A stretch of DNA of 64,000 nt from Xylogone sp. PMI_703 (lineage: Eukaryota; Ascomycota; Leotiomycetes). Under the pieces are notes generated by a model. That model searched no databases, had not been told where the DNA came from, and saw only the letters and a list, made by a program, of their open reading frames with translations. The position numbers and the translations under genes were made by a program. The stretch is taken from assembly GCA_021399445.1 (NCBI GenBank), contig JAJTUQ010000004.1, positions 186,001-250,000 of the forward strand. The letters run 5' to 3'. Below are positions 24,295 to 36,500 of this stretch, piece after piece (the stretch's first letter is position 1; the number at the start of each line of letters is the position of its first letter).

Positions 24295-27280
24295 GGCTGC
24301 GAAAGATCTCGATGTCAAGCCTCGGCTCAGCTCAGCTCACGCGAGAGCCCAACGTGTCAACGCGAACAAAAAGTATACAAATACAAACTCCCGAAACAAG
24401 TATATCTCAGCGAGATATAAACTATTCTGGGGCAAAGAATCAAAGCTTTGAAGAAAACCCCGCGATATCGAAACTTGACTGACTCTGGGGTGAGCTGCAG
24501 GGACGAAATCCTGGGGAAGGAGGGGCCAGAGATTTATATCAATCGACCTGTCGAACGTGGACGCCATCTGTGCTCCGAGTACCAAGGCCCTAGAACTGTC
24601 GCCAAGGCGACCAGCATGCATTCTGGTATCTGTCGCTGCTGCTGGTTATCTCTCACACGAAAAACAGCTTACCACGCAATGCAGCCAAGAGAAAGCGGAC
24701 GCGATGCGAGCTCGATCCTCATGGATTTGAAAGGTCCTAGGTTCCAGCTTCCAGCCCTTGTCGTAGCTGTCAGATCCAGCAAATCCTCGCCGCGCTTCCA
24801 TTTTGCGGGGGATCTTGGGGGGGCGCGTCCCGTGCAAGAATGCCGGGAAGCATGTCGGGGCGGGAAGGCGTCAGCGTCCACAGTTTGAGGCCTGCCTCAG
24901 CAATTACGAATACAGCTTGGATTCTAGTCTAGGAGAATCGAGTGAGCAAGTGTAGTTTACGGACACGCGGATGGACCTGGGATCTGGGGAAGATTACGGG
25001 CTTGGGAGGTTTGTGCCAATCATAAGTGCTCGAGCTGCGGCGTTTGAGCGTGTCAGTGCGCAGGTCTGGATTCCAGCTCTGGGCGGGCTTGGCAGTTGCG
25101 TTGTCCGGTACGCCGGAGGACGGTGCTAGAGATTGCTGGACGGGCTTGGCTGCTTAGATGAGGTTGGCCCAGCGCTGGAGGCTGTTCGGCATGCTGGGAC
25201 GGCTCTTGTAAGGGCCTATCCGAGAGGTGCTTTGAACGTATCCGTTCTCATCGTGGCTTGCTATTGTCGTTGAGGATATTGGGGAGTCGTTGGGCAAGGA
25301 GAAGGGAGGATAGAATTGTCGGGAGTTTGATGCGCGGTAAAAGATTTGTCTTCTTGCGAATCTTTTTCGCGCCCCTGGAGAGTGGATTATATGATGTAGA
25401 TACCGTAGTGGCCAGGGACATTCAACCAGGGTCCCGGCCGTCCACCACAGTCCGTAAGTCCGATATCAACAGCCGCTTGTACACTAACGATTCTGCCCCA
25501 TGGGGTAGAGATGGACTATTGTCCCCTGGGAATCATTCGTCAAAGCCTGGAGCGGCGATTTCCGCCCCAAGTGGCCACTCAACATATATTAATTAATGCA
25601 CACAAAAGATTCTCAAATGGTAAATTGTGACGAATACATAGCCTGACGTTTATCTTGATCCTAGTTAATCATAGCCATGCTCGCATAGCTAGCAAGTTCT
25701 ACACAAACGTACTCCAAGGCCACCAAGCCGCCTGTTTCTCGCCGCCAGACTAAATCCGCCAGCTGAGATCCGCCGATCCGCCTCCATTACCGCCTCGAAG
25801 CCACAGAACCTCGGACAACCCGTGATTTCGGGACCATTCCGAGATCTCGGGCAGTCTAATTGAAGAGCAGCTATTTCTTAGTTATCTGCTATCTGCTCTT
25901 CCGTATCCTTTGGAAATTTTTCGCTTATGCAAGGTACGTACGTAGAAGTTAATACAGTGTGTAAGCTGGGCTGTGTTCGTTTGTGAACTGGCGGAAGGGC
26001 GGGGCGGAAGAGATGTCGGCAGCGGAACGGATAGTGCACCACGTCGGGATCATCAAAGAATGAGAAGTTGACCTGCGATTAATAAACCATACAAATCCAG
26101 GTAACTATTTGTCTCGAAGCTGCATGTTGCATGATTACTAGGTTGATGCTGTTAATCTCTCGCACGGAGTTAGAGAATCTTAATATATTAGCACCGTGGT
26201 TGTTTAGATCCGTTACGCGTTGTTCCGCCGTTGCGGCTGTACTGTTGGGCAAGATATCTCACTGCCAAGTATCTAAGCGTTCAACTCGTCTGCATGATGA
26301 AATTAGAACAAATTTCCCTGAAGGTGTTTATAGGCGTAGATTTCGACTTTATAGCATGCCTTAAATCTATGCCCTTCTTAAATGGGGTCTTTAACGATAC
26401 CCTTCAAGTTTACCCTACCGTACCATTTACCGGCTGAGTTGTGAACCATAATGAGTAAGGGGGTCTAAGCGCGAGCTGAGAAAAGCATATAAGGGGGCCT
26501 CAAACCCCCTCTATGCTCTTCAAGCTCTTCAGGCCTTTCGCACCTGAACACCACACTCGACTTTTTCACCCACCCACCTCTATCCCCCTGTTTTTCGCGC
26601 TGTATCAACAGCTTCATGTATTTACATAGTAGCGCCCTGTACAGTCCGCTCTGGTCACCCACACAGTGGGGTCCTAGGACAGTCACAGGCTCCCTAGTAG
26701 CTAGCTGTAGTTTAGGAGGCCTTCTTAGCCTAGTACAGCACTCGATTCGGCCTTGCCGGGAGCAAATCGAGCTCGTACGGGAGCCTGGTACCCGCCAAAT
26801 ACATCTCATGAAAAAGCTCTCTGTGTTGTTCATGTGCGTAAGAAGTGAGGCGCTTAGAGAATACTACATTCCTAGTGTTATGAACTAACCGGACAATTTA
26901 CAGCTGACTAAGCAATTACTCAGATTCCGATGTTATAACTAACAAACTGTTTTAAGGCCTCAAGATCTAAGTTTATACTATAAAGTGAGTCTTGTAATAT
27001 AAAAATTACTAATAAATTGCTTATTAACATGGAAATAGATAGAACTGGTTTTCATCTAGTTAATCTTATAACCGTTAACAAGTTCTACTTATTAATGATA
27101 ACCATGATAACCGTAGTTATGTGCTCACCTCTGATACGTCTTCAGATATACCTTTTCTCTTCGTCATCTAAGTACCATGTGAATAACTCCATTAAAAGGA
27201 TACTTAAGAGTCAGCCTAATCGGCTCATAACTTTGCCTATAAAATGGTTTCCTATTAATAGAATTATAATAACGTATTAG
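24295..27280. other. Three-kilobase gene-poor stretch with a possible LTR remnant
   Basis: 24,300-25,250 is GC-richer and contains open frames without similarity to known proteins. From about 26,450 to 26,900 the sequence resembles a retrotransposon LTR: a CATATAAGGGGG TATA-like promoter, then a pyrimidine-rich leader. No matching second LTR, primer-binding site or pol motif was found, so this is weak. 26,900-27,280 is strongly AT-rich. Confidence 0.3.
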
Positions 27281-28036
27281 TTCCACGAAACAAAGATGAG
27301 CTGACGACAATTCATGATCAACTGTCGCCAAAATATCCCAAGACACAATTTGTGGTAGCACCAACAGATCTGACCGACGAGGGAGCTGTTTCGAAATTAT
27401 TCACGATCGCGAAGAAGAAATTCGGGACTGCTGATGTGCTTGTGAATAACGCCGGCTCATGGGGCCGCGAATTACCTATCGCAAATCCACCAGCTAAGGA
27501 CTTCTGGGTCGATTTTGTAAGCCAGTGCTCATCACTGGAGCCAAACCAAAGGCAAAGCAGTCTGAGAATTACAGGAAGTCGACGTTAAAGGCGCCTTTTT
27601 TGTTACAAAAGCCTTTCTCAATATAGTCGGACTTACGAGAAGAGCTACCATCATAACTGTTTCGTTGCAATGGGACACCTTGTTGTCCCAGGATCAGCTA
27701 GCTACTCTCTCACAAAGCTGGTCACAACGCAACTCTCTCACTTTATAGCTTCAGAGAACTAAAACATCGTTGCTAATCGATGCATCCTGGAACAGTCACT
27801 ACAGACATCACCGCCCCATTTCTTCACACGCATGCACGAGCCACACCACAGCTAGCGGGAGGAGCCGCCGTTTAGCTCTGTACCGAGTAGGCTGCTTTCC
27901 TAAACCAGCGCTACGTTTCCGCCAATTGGGACGTTGATGAGCTATTCGAACGGAAAGATGAGATTATCTCGGGGGAGAAACTCATGCTTGATCTAGTTGG
28001 CGAGATTGGATTTCAACTCAGATTAGATGTAGCTTA
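27281..28036 (+). pseudogene. Decayed short-chain dehydrogenase/reductase (SDR)
   Basis: The reading frame enters at about 27281 with VPRNKDELTTIHDQL and then APTDLTDEGAV and the SDR motif LVNNAGSWG. An intron (27517-27574) splices DFWVDF to EVDVKGAFFVTKAFL. After a frame change the active-site region SASYSLTKL keeps the catalytic Tyr and Lys, but a stop follows at FIASEN. HPGTVTTDI appears in another frame, with further stops before WDVDELFERKDEI and the end near 28036. The N-terminal TGxxxGIG cofactor loop is absent and the sequence upstream is AT-rich. Several stops, frame changes and a missing 5' end make this a pseudogene. Confidence 0.8.
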
Positions 28037-29839
28037 AGCTGTAGAAGGGTTGTTTGATTCTAATAACTTAAAGATAGTGTTTCAGATGATGAGAATCTTA
28101 GAATGCTCAAGGTCGCTGTCACATAATACATGACTATGATCAAATATTTCAATAATATCTGTAATTCCAGAGTAGTTATCACATTAAGGGAGGATGTTTT
28201 AGATGTTGTATAATCCGAGTATATGTGTTTTAACCTATACAGGAATGATAATATTTGTATATCCCTTTTGCGTTTACAAGCCGAATAAGGTAACAGGACC
28301 TGGCTTGGAGACCGCTCTGTACGGTGTTACACCACTCATCTCTATTGCTGTTGTTTTTACTCTGAAAAAGAAACTGCTAAACCTTCTCTTTCCTGTGCGT
28401 AACTGTGCCAAAATCCGCGCATGTGTCTTGTTGTGCAGTATTCGGGTGTGCTTTCGTGGTAGTGCTCGTCTAAAAGATTCAAGCTGAACGAACTGAGTTC
28501 TCAAAGATGGAACTGAATCCAAGGACCTTTCTCGGACCGTACTATTAAACATATTAATATCACTTCAAAAAACTCAAGCTTTTCCCAACCGCCACTTAGA
28601 TCTTAGCTTTGTGATTCGTACATAAATATAGCTCAACTAAGGTTGGAAAGCATTTACAGCTGTATACAACCCCTTATAACCCTTCGATCTAGTACTTCGA
28701 ATGCGAGATAAGGAAAAGACAGCAGATTTGATCTTTTGGGCCGAGGTAGGAACAAGCCCCACTGAACATAAGACTGGAAGACTATGTTCATTCGTTAACT
28801 TAGTTACGCATCGCATCTTTAAATTTACACAGCTCCATGCCGGGTAATTGTTCTGTTGCTTATTAAAGCCTGCTGAGGAAATAGGAAATATGTCTTACGA
28901 GTTGTATGCACAAATTGTGTCGAGCCACGCAGCATCCAACAAGCACATGGGTCATGCTAAGTTACAAACACGACAGATCTGTATATACAAAAATATCCAG
29001 TGTCAGTTTACATTTCACGCAGGTGTAGCAGCCTATCATTTCATCATTCCGTTTACTCGAGATGCATTTCAAAAAAAAAAAAAAAAAAAACTCTATTCCT
29101 CTACTATTTCGGCAACTTCCAGTCTGCTACTGTTCGGACATACAAGTCTAGACGCTACAGCTAGACCTGGGAAATCTGGCCAAAGTTTCAATAAAGTATA
29201 TGTAACTCAGCCAGACTCTGTATACGTTAACCATTTTGGATATATCTGAATTTTGATTGTGATGATGGCTAGTAACGTGTGACAGATTATATTATTCACG
29301 AGGAGTCCCTCACAACATCATTAGATGAGTAATGAACACTTACTGCTCTTCATAACATGAGTTCACTAATTTATATATATATATACAACTGGTATGGTAA
29401 ACAACTCCAGCCGCCCTGCTGCTTGCCGTGTAATCTTGAGTATGAATGACTTTAAGCACGGCTACCCCTATCTATCTACTCGAAATCCGTTCTCTTTTTA
29501 AAAGGCATTGAACCATACTTCGCATCATGCCTTGAGTTATTAGTGTCATTTTGATAGGAAGATCCGCATTCCATGCGAACCGAGTCGGTCTATACACATC
29601 GTCTTCGATTGTAGTACTTGCCACCATGATCGAGACGCCATTGACTATCCAGCTGCAAAATTTCTAGTGCTTCTAATGATTCTTCATGGTTGGTTTGGCC
29701 TTCTAAAAACTGTTGACCAAACGGAGACAGCCTTGTGTATCTCTTGCGGTTGATCTTCTGTTCCCATTAGCTCACAGGGAGAATATGCGAGAAATGACAA
29801 GGTGTTACCTGTGTAATAGAGGAGAACCATTTCTGAGGA
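28037..29839. other. Gene-poor stretch with repeat copy and poly-A tract
   Basis: Contains one copy of a dispersed repeat (28335-28747) and a run of 20 A (29071-29090). No supported gene. Confidence 0.5.
28335..28747 (+). repeat. Dispersed repeat, longer copy
   Basis: Matches 62979-63212 in the same orientation over the blocks TTTTTACTCT, ATGTGTCTTGT, ATTCGGGTG and GATTTGATCTT. It carries about 165 extra bases (about 28534-28703) absent from the other copy. No coding potential recognised. Confidence 0.8.
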
Positions 29840-30878
29840 TTAAAGTTGAATCTTTTGGATCCATGGATCCGCAAATACTTCAACCATATTTGGGCGCTTA
29901 AAAGGATCAATATTAAGCATGACGTCTATAAGAGGCCTTGAATCCGGCTGAATCAACGTCATCAGCTCTGCCTTGCCAGAATTATTCGGATGGAAATAAC
30001 CCGCAAATGCCTCATCATCGGCAGTTGCACTCTCCCAAGGCAGGTCCCCTAGAATCATCGAGATATAGAGCACCCCAAGAGACCATATATCTGCCATATG
30101 TGGGTCGTACTTCCACTCATCCTGGCATTCAGGAGCAGAGTAAGGATGAGAACCCCACAGTCCTTATGAATAATCGATTAGATTTAAATATCATGATACG
30201 GAATCTATACTTACCATAAACCAATTCAGTTTCCCCAGAAACCAAGTGTCTTCCAATCCCCGCCCTTCCAAAATCAATAATTTTTGCATTTCCATATTCA
30301 TCTAAAACCACATTGTCCATCTTTATATCTCTATGCGCTATACCAAGGCTGTGCATATGAGCAATACCAGTCAATATTTGTTTGAACATTACATCAATCT
30401 GAGATGTCGGAAGGCGTCGCGGGACTAACGTTCTGGTCATATCCGTAGGGAAGTATTCCATAATGATACAAGGAGTCGGGCTGGCTTCGACAATCTCAAT
30501 TGAGTGAGCAATATTTTCGTGCGAAAACATATGACCAAACATAAATTCTTGATCCCGAACCCACTCATCTAGTGGATCATAGAATTTTGCTGCCAGGATC
30601 TTGGAGTCTGCAAGGCGCTGGACTATACGAATGACAGTCCCAAGGCCTTCCCCCACAGGATCTTCATCCATAATGGCATACCGGGGATCGTGGATAGCAG
30701 TCCAATATGACCCAGCTGCTCCATTCATAAGAGTCCCAAAGACTACTACTCCAGGCACAAAATAATCAAGCCACATATTGTAACACTCTTGCAGACTTTG
30801 AGGTCTATGTAATACCGTAAATAGCAGGAAGTAGATAAATGAATAGTAAGTAGTACACAGGCTCTTCAAATATTGCAA
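29840..30878 (-). pseudogene. Serine/threonine protein kinase with a frame break
   Basis: The first block (30878-30215) holds the N-lobe GEGLGTVIRI and AAKFYD, then the catalytic loop HRDIKMDN and DFGRAG. It splices at 30215/30163 into LWGSHPYSAPECQ (the APE motif), then hits TGA at 30119-30117. The expected continuation EWKYDPHMADIWSLGVLY, which carries the helix F aspartate, lies in the other frame down to 29840. One extra A near 30121 explains this. So either the gene is broken between activation loop and helix F or the sequence has an error. The first residues include a hydrophobic stretch (FIYFLLFTVL). Further 5' exons may lie up to about 31,100, so the true start is unresolved. It is too divergent to name a pathway. 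Confidence 0.7.
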
Positions 30879-31249
30879 TCAATTTGGGTGGGATTTCGGA
30901 ACTGTTGATTCTGGGAATAGGGACTAGAAATCGAACTTTACTCAGCTGGAAGCTGACTGCTTACGCTAGTAGGGATCTGCGAGTAATCTAAGGAGGCCAA
31001 TTGCACCGAGGATGCTAAGATGCCTGCAAATACACATGATAGAATGTGAACAGATATTATTAAGAGTACAAGAGCAATCATCATCAAAAAAGCCAGTATC
31101 TGTGAGCTTGAGAAGTTGCTACCTACAAGCTAATCGAACAAATAATCACTTTATCCTTAAACTACTGCGATAACATACAATATCTTCCCCCATCCACTTT
31201 TTCCCCTTCGACACCCTTTTCAACAAGCTACACAACCCTGTCACCTACT
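30879..31249. other. Spacer with possible 5' exons of the kinase
   Basis: The kinase frame stays open upstream on the minus strand to a good acceptor (CCCAG near 30910). Another short open piece (SILGAIGLLRLLADP) lies near 31,000. I cannot assign it. Confidence 0.3.
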
Positions 31250-31912
31250 TCATGCCCACGTCAAAGGGACGCAGGTCTGAAACATCAATGGACTATGAGT
31301 GTAGTCACGTTGGAACCACCAGCCATTCTTTGGATCATATGCCCTCGCGATTAAACCAGCAATGGTCTTTGCACAGTGAGCTGTGTGGTGCATATCATAC
31401 GACTTGCTATCTATCATGGGGAGCTTTTTCTCAACTGCAATTGCAAGTTTTCGCCATGCGTACAGACAATGCTCATCATGGAAGTACCGCGTGTAAGCGT
31501 CCTCTTCGTCACCCGAGCGCAAACGATCCATGTTTGATGGGATGGTCATGTTTACATCTTGGTACCATTCACGATCGCTAAATGGGTTATATTCGTCGGA
31601 AGGCTCATTGAAGTAACAAGCTTCGGGAATCCAGGAGCGCTGCATTGGCTCATAATGACATCCTGCTGCTCGAGCTGAAGCAGCTGTCTCTCCGCAAGGT
31701 ACCCATTCAAACTGTTGCCGATAGTGTCGTGCTTCCACGATTAGGCGAATAACCCAACCAAGAAGCAATATGGAAATGCCTCCAGCCACGAGGAATGTGA
31801 TAATCCTCCTGTTTGCTCCAGTTTTCTGCGTTGGTAGCACGGATTCTATTCCAGTCAGTGGCTCAGACACATCATCATCTGAGGAAACTGAGCTATATCT
31901 AGGCTTGTCCAT
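31250..31912 (-). CDS. UstYa-like membrane protein with two HxxHC motifs (copy 1)
   Basis: A single exon encodes 220 residues. A polar cytoplasmic N-terminus is followed by one membrane helix (about 36-60) and a lumenal domain. That domain has a cysteine motif (PCGETAASARAAGCHYEP, then WIPEAC, 72-99), HDEHC (145-149) and HTAHC (176-180). Paired HxxHC motifs after one membrane helix are the hallmark of UstYa/DUF3328 proteins, which oxidise or cyclise dikaritin peptides in the secretory pathway. The N-terminal cysteine motif is not a UstYa hallmark I know, so this may be a sister family. It is divergent from the repeat precursor at 32,956, with about 1 kb of shared promoter, and paralogous in layout to 38,874-39,540. 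Activity is inferred, not shown. Confidence 0.75.
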   Translation of the reverse strand: MDKPRYSSVSSDDDVSEPLTGIESVLPTQKTGANRRIITFLVAGGISILLLGWVIRLIVEARHYRQQFEWVPCGETAASARAAGCHYEPMQRSWIPEACYFNEPSDEYNPFSDREWYQDVNMTIPSNMDRLRSGDEEDAYTRYFHDEHCLYAWRKLAIAVEKKLPMIDSKSYDMHHTAHCAKTIAGLIARAYDPKNGWWFQRDYTHSPLMFQTCVPLTWA

Positions 31913-32955
31913 GGCTTCCAGATTTGGACCGTCTCAAGGAAAAGGTCTTCGTGAGATTGATTGTTGTTGTTGACAATCCCAATACGTAATCTAACCTCTG
32001 ACAAGAGTTGAGTAATGCAGATGGCTAATGTTCAAAACGAATAAGTTCCACGTATGAGTTGATAAGAAGTCTTTGATTGCACGAGAATGAGATGTCGGGA
32101 GGAGGAGGAGAAGAAGGAAAAGATGGAGAGTTGGTTTACAGTCTCATTTCACCCATTAGAATATGAAAGCGGGAGACTGTTGAGACCGCTGCTTCAGCAA
32201 TTATCTTGTTAGTGTACACTCCATCCTCAGCTGACTCAATTTCCCGGAACCTCTACTCCACTTAATTCTCAGCTACCCCTTATTACTACATCTGGGAAGA
32301 GGGTAGATGAAGAAAGACGGTAAGGTGAGATTACCGCAAAGTCCACCCTGTGGGGGGACACATACTAATCTGATTCCTTGTATCAGAGTAGTCCAGATTG
32401 TCAGCTTACCATTTACCTACATACTAATCGAAGATATTGTATAATCTCACGAAAATAGCCCTCGACCTAAGCCCCTGTATTACTCTCTACCGTATACTAC
32501 CGAATGATTGCACTGTATAGCGTTACATTCGCTTTCTAGTTCGAGAGCCATTTTCATGGGATAATCACGGTATATGCTGAGTCTCCTATATTTACCTTCC
32601 TTAAGTGGTTATGCCGTTGGTGATCAGAGATCAAAGCACCATGTTGTGGTGTACCAGCAGCATTAATCTTAGTACTGTACATGGCTAGCTAAGTTCATCA
32701 GATAGTAGCTCGGACCGACTTAATACAGTAAAATCTTACAATCAAGGGGGTGTAAACTGGCCAAAGAGCTTCTCATCATTTGACGGTTTGGTTAATGTAT
32801 TTGTAACACTTGAAGTGGAATTTGGTCTTGGAAAATACTAATATATAAAGCAGACTTCTTCCACTGACTTACTTCTACAACCAACTATCACATTCTTATC
32901 CTCTTCTGAATTATAATCTTTGACAGATTCTAAAGACCAAAAATTCATTACCAAG
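31913..32955. promoter_or_regulatory. Divergent promoter of UstYa-like gene 1 and the precursor
   Basis: A TATA box (TATATAA, 32842-32848) stands about 108 bases before the precursor ATG, followed by a pyrimidine-rich CTTCTACAACC-type start region. No repeated regulatory motif recognised beyond this. Confidence 0.5.
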
Positions 32956-33507
32956 ATGAAGCTCACAACTACCGTCCTCATAGCTTTAGCTGGTACTTCA
33001 TGGGCAGCTGCTATTCCCAGCCCACAATCCGGCGTGTCTCTTGCTGGGGAAATGAAAGCCCGTACTCAATCTTCACCATTCAGAGTTGAGAGTAACGAAG
33101 CTGAGGTTTTCAAGAGGAAGACTCAATCCGCTCCATTTAGAGTTGAGGCCGAGAATGTCAAACGCAAGACTCAGTCCGCACCATTTCGCGTTGAGGTTGA
33201 GAACGTAAAGAGAAAGACTCAATCTGCTCCATTTAGAGTCGAGGCTGAGAATGTCAAGCGCAAGACCCAATCAGCCCCATTCCGTGTCGAGGCTGAGAAT
33301 GTCAAGAGAAAGACTCAGTCTGCGCCATTCCGTGTTGAAAGTGCTGAAGTTCTCAAGCGCAAGACTCAGTCAGCCCCATTCAGACTCGAGAGCGCCGAGG
33401 TTCTCAAGAGAAAGACCCAGTCAGCTCCTTTCCGTGTTGAAAGTGCTGATGTCCTCAAGAGGAAGACTCAATCCGCTCCATTCCGCGTTGAGACCGCTGA
33501 GGCCTAA
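32956..33507 (+). CDS. Kexin-processed multi-repeat precursor peptide, candidate RiPP precursor
   Basis: A 183-residue product. The start ATG at 32956 follows a TATA box and gives a clear signal peptide (MKLTTTVLIALAGTSWAAA). After a short leader come nine units built on TQS[A/S]PFR[V/L]E with spacers such as AENV or SAEVL, separated by eight KRK sites. Kex2 would cut after KR to free eight or nine 14-18-residue peptides beginning KTQSAPFR. The repeats are tandem, and core residues are constant while third codon positions vary. This layout is that of dikaritin precursors (UstA, PhomA type) and of other fungal kexin-processed proteins. The cores contain Phe but no Tyr or Trp. It is flanked by two UstYa-like genes. 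Product and chemistry are inferred; a pheromone-like or structural peptide is the main alternative. Confidence 0.88.
   Translation: MKLTTTVLIALAGTSWAAAIPSPQSGVSLAGEMKARTQSSPFRVESNEAEVFKRKTQSAPFRVEAENVKRKTQSAPFRVEVENVKRKTQSAPFRVEAENVKRKTQSAPFRVEAENVKRKTQSAPFRVESAEVLKRKTQSAPFRLESAEVLKRKTQSAPFRVESADVLKRKTQSAPFRVETAEA
33064..33504 (+). repeat. Nine tandem 48-54-base coding repeats
   Basis: In-frame units starting at the ACTCAA/ACTCAG/ACCCAA/ACCCAG codons for TQS. Units 2-5 are 16 codons and units 6-8 are 17 codons. The first unit has SSPFR and a longer spacer (SNEAEVF) and the last ends the protein. Units differ mostly at silent positions. Confidence 0.95.
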
Positions 33508-36500
33508 GATCACAACACATATTGGCCAGTGGAGTGTCGATTGACTAAACCTAGTTATCAGGGGGTGCACACAGCGCTCGCAAAAAGGTACATCCTGGTT
33601 GGCGAGTATGGTCTATGTAGAGAAGGGGTGTTCTAGATGCTAGTAGATCGGGTTGGTCAGCTAAGGTGGAGATGTAGAAGGTTAAATGGAGTGATAGTAT
33701 TTCATTATTAGCATAGCATAGCAAATAGACTATTTGTTCTGTTATGAAGATCGTTTCCATACGAAGTGCATGATGTGCGCGCAAGTCAAATACAAGGAAC
33801 CATGCTCCCCGGGCGCTAAAATGTAAACAAACCCAGCGTATCATTCTGTCCCCAATATGAGAAAGAATGGCTAGTTTCAGTCCGTGTAAAGATCTGGTTC
33901 TCATCCAGCACTGGTCAAAAATTGAATCCTGTTATACAAGAAAAAAGCACAGCATGCCACCACCGCATTAATACGGCGCGCCCAGAACATGTGCCGGAGG
34001 GTGGTTGGGATTAGAGTATTGCCAAGGAATATCCCAGAAGCCCTGCATATACACAGCATCGTCGCTCCCGTATGCTTAATCGCCCCACTCGGTAATTAAT
34101 AACTAATTATAACTAATCACAATAGGACAATGGGACAATGGAAGCGGGTCAGCCGTGGCTTGAGGGTAGCTCACCGAGGCCGTAAACCAAAGCTTGGCTT
34201 CTTCGTGCCCCTGTGCAGGGTCAAGTTATACCGCCATCAGACCAAAATGCGGATACAGGAAATATAGTTCAGAAAAGAAAACGAACCATGACTGAACACA
34301 TACTACATCTAGGTGTGAACCTGTATCCTACCGTGCCGCTACAGTACCACGCATATGACAAGAGGTTCTAGATGCTTGATGTAACATCCACTCAGACCCG
34401 GGGGACTATCCCCACTGGAACTAGTGTGTGGTAAGTCGTATCAGCCTGTACTGTGTCCGATGCGGTAGGTAAGCACGCGACATTGAACTGAGCACGATCC
34501 GTATCCTAGGTTAAGTTAGTTAGCCTATGGCCACTCCGCTCAGCTCGGAATAAGACACGATATCACAGCTCACTACGACAATTTAATTGTTGGCACGCTA
34601 GAGTAATTAGCCTATTGTAGAGAAAAACAAAATTATTTACTCCGAGATTGAGCAGGTTACTCTTCACTCCGCGAGCATGGATACTTGATATCTCTGACTG
34701 CGTAATTATGCCATAGCTGCCACTTCTCGGACCAGGGTGCTTCAAGACATAAGATCTTTGCCGTGGTGGAGATTCTTCCTACGGGGAGATACCACGCATT
34801 GCTACGGCCGAGGCCTCTCCCTGTAGCCCTCACCGCAGAGACAAGGCTTCTCCCACCCGCTTCGTGAACCCTGAATCGTGAGTGGTTTGCCGCCTTTTTG
34901 CCGCCTTTCAGATGTTATTCCATGACCCTGTCGAGATTTCGTACATGGGGCGTACATCATCATTTCCGCACCGGTGTTCGAGACCGATTTTGAAATCCGC
35001 AAAAATCCTGAAAACTTAACCCCCGTCAAATATCAATGTCTTAAGGATAACCAGATCCGATGATTTATGAGCTACTTCATAATATACATTTTTGTTGGCC
35101 TTTTTTATCTGTAAATGTAATATGATTATATTATAGGATGAATACAAACCGGCGATTTTACTCTGTTATCAAATGTAGATGTTCTACACATAAAAAACCA
35201 GATCCGTTATTCTCTTGACTTTAAAGTTATATAGTTTTATATTTTTAGCCCTGGTGTAAAGAAGCCAACTAAATATTGATTAAACAAGAGAAAATATAGT
35301 TTATAGAGTTTTATGAATATTCAAGGATTTTACCCGAATAGGCGAATTTTCATGATTTTTTGGAGGCGTTTAGGTTACCTCGAACTCTACTGGGTATCAT
35401 TGCCACATATGGAGAATAACAGTATTTGACGGAGCAACTTAAGATTGTTCAAGACAAGAACGCTGGTAACGACAATACAACGTTACTATAGACTCTGAAT
35501 ATGTACGAGCTCCTGCGATAGCGGTTACCTAAGATGGTCGACCGCAAACGGAAATTAGGTTTGAAATTGAAACGTTGACAAATTTAGAGCTTGAAAGGAT
35601 GAGAAAGCTCACGGAGTGCGTTACAGCCTCATTGTCTTCCCACTGTTGTGGTGCTTAGCCTGGCTACCTAAAATTGTCATTAGTTGCTCTAAGGAGCATA
35701 CGATAGACGAGTGAAACGTCAAACTAAAGATTACGCACCATAAGATCTTAGTTACTCGCCTCTTCAGATACCTGTAGTATGCACAGACTTCTGGAATTGG
35801 CAGGTGAGCACGCGACGGATTAGTGCAATGCTTGCCTATGCTGTACCAGTAACAAATGCTCCACGGTAATAGAATTCCCCCAATGCTGTAAGGGTCTCGC
35901 TGCTTTACCATAAAATTGGGACTTTCCCGGCATCTGCATCCGCCAAAGTCTGATAGTGATCTTACGCCGAACCCTTGTATATGGTGTAGATACAACACTA
36001 TCGTGGCTGTCAATACGGCTTCCACGACCCTAAGAGCCTTCACTTCCTATTGAGTCCACAATTTAGGGACAAGGCATCTGACCGTTGTCTAATCATGCTA
36101 GGATTTGATCATTAATCGGCTTACTCAGTACCCCCGGTGGGGACCAAGCTAACGCACCGTATCTTTCGTCCCTGTCCGTTCACCCTGGAATTTACCCCTA
36201 TCAACAATTACCAGATCGAAAGAGATCCCCAACAGAAGATTAGTGATTCTATCGTGTTTCCGAGGTAGGAGCAATGGCGTTCTGAGCTTGAGGTTACAAT
36301 AATTCTACTATCGCTCCCCTTAAATGCATCCCCCAAGCAGTGTACAGTAAAAACGAGGGTTGAAGTGGATGTTATTATGGGCACTTAGTGAGATCTAACA
36401 AGGACGCTAAAGATTTCATTCTCTTATTTGAGTAATATTTTTATTTGAGAAAATGTCCCCAATACAGGGGATTGAGCAATCAGACCATTGAATGACCTTG

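Noticed and set aside
24448..24888. Open frame of 146 codons
   Set aside because: Composition is random-like, there are no domains, and the frame lies in GC-rich sequence upstream of the ACS-type transporter.
29071..29090. Poly-A run as a retroposon tail
   Set aside because: No target-site duplication and no recognisable element upstream.
33073..33270. Antisense open frame in the precursor gene
   Set aside because: It mirrors the repeat of the real gene and has no start context.
33064..33504. Tandem repeats read as CRISPR or satellite DNA
   Set aside because: Units are in one coding frame, differ mostly at silent positions and encode a secreted protein. There are no spacers.
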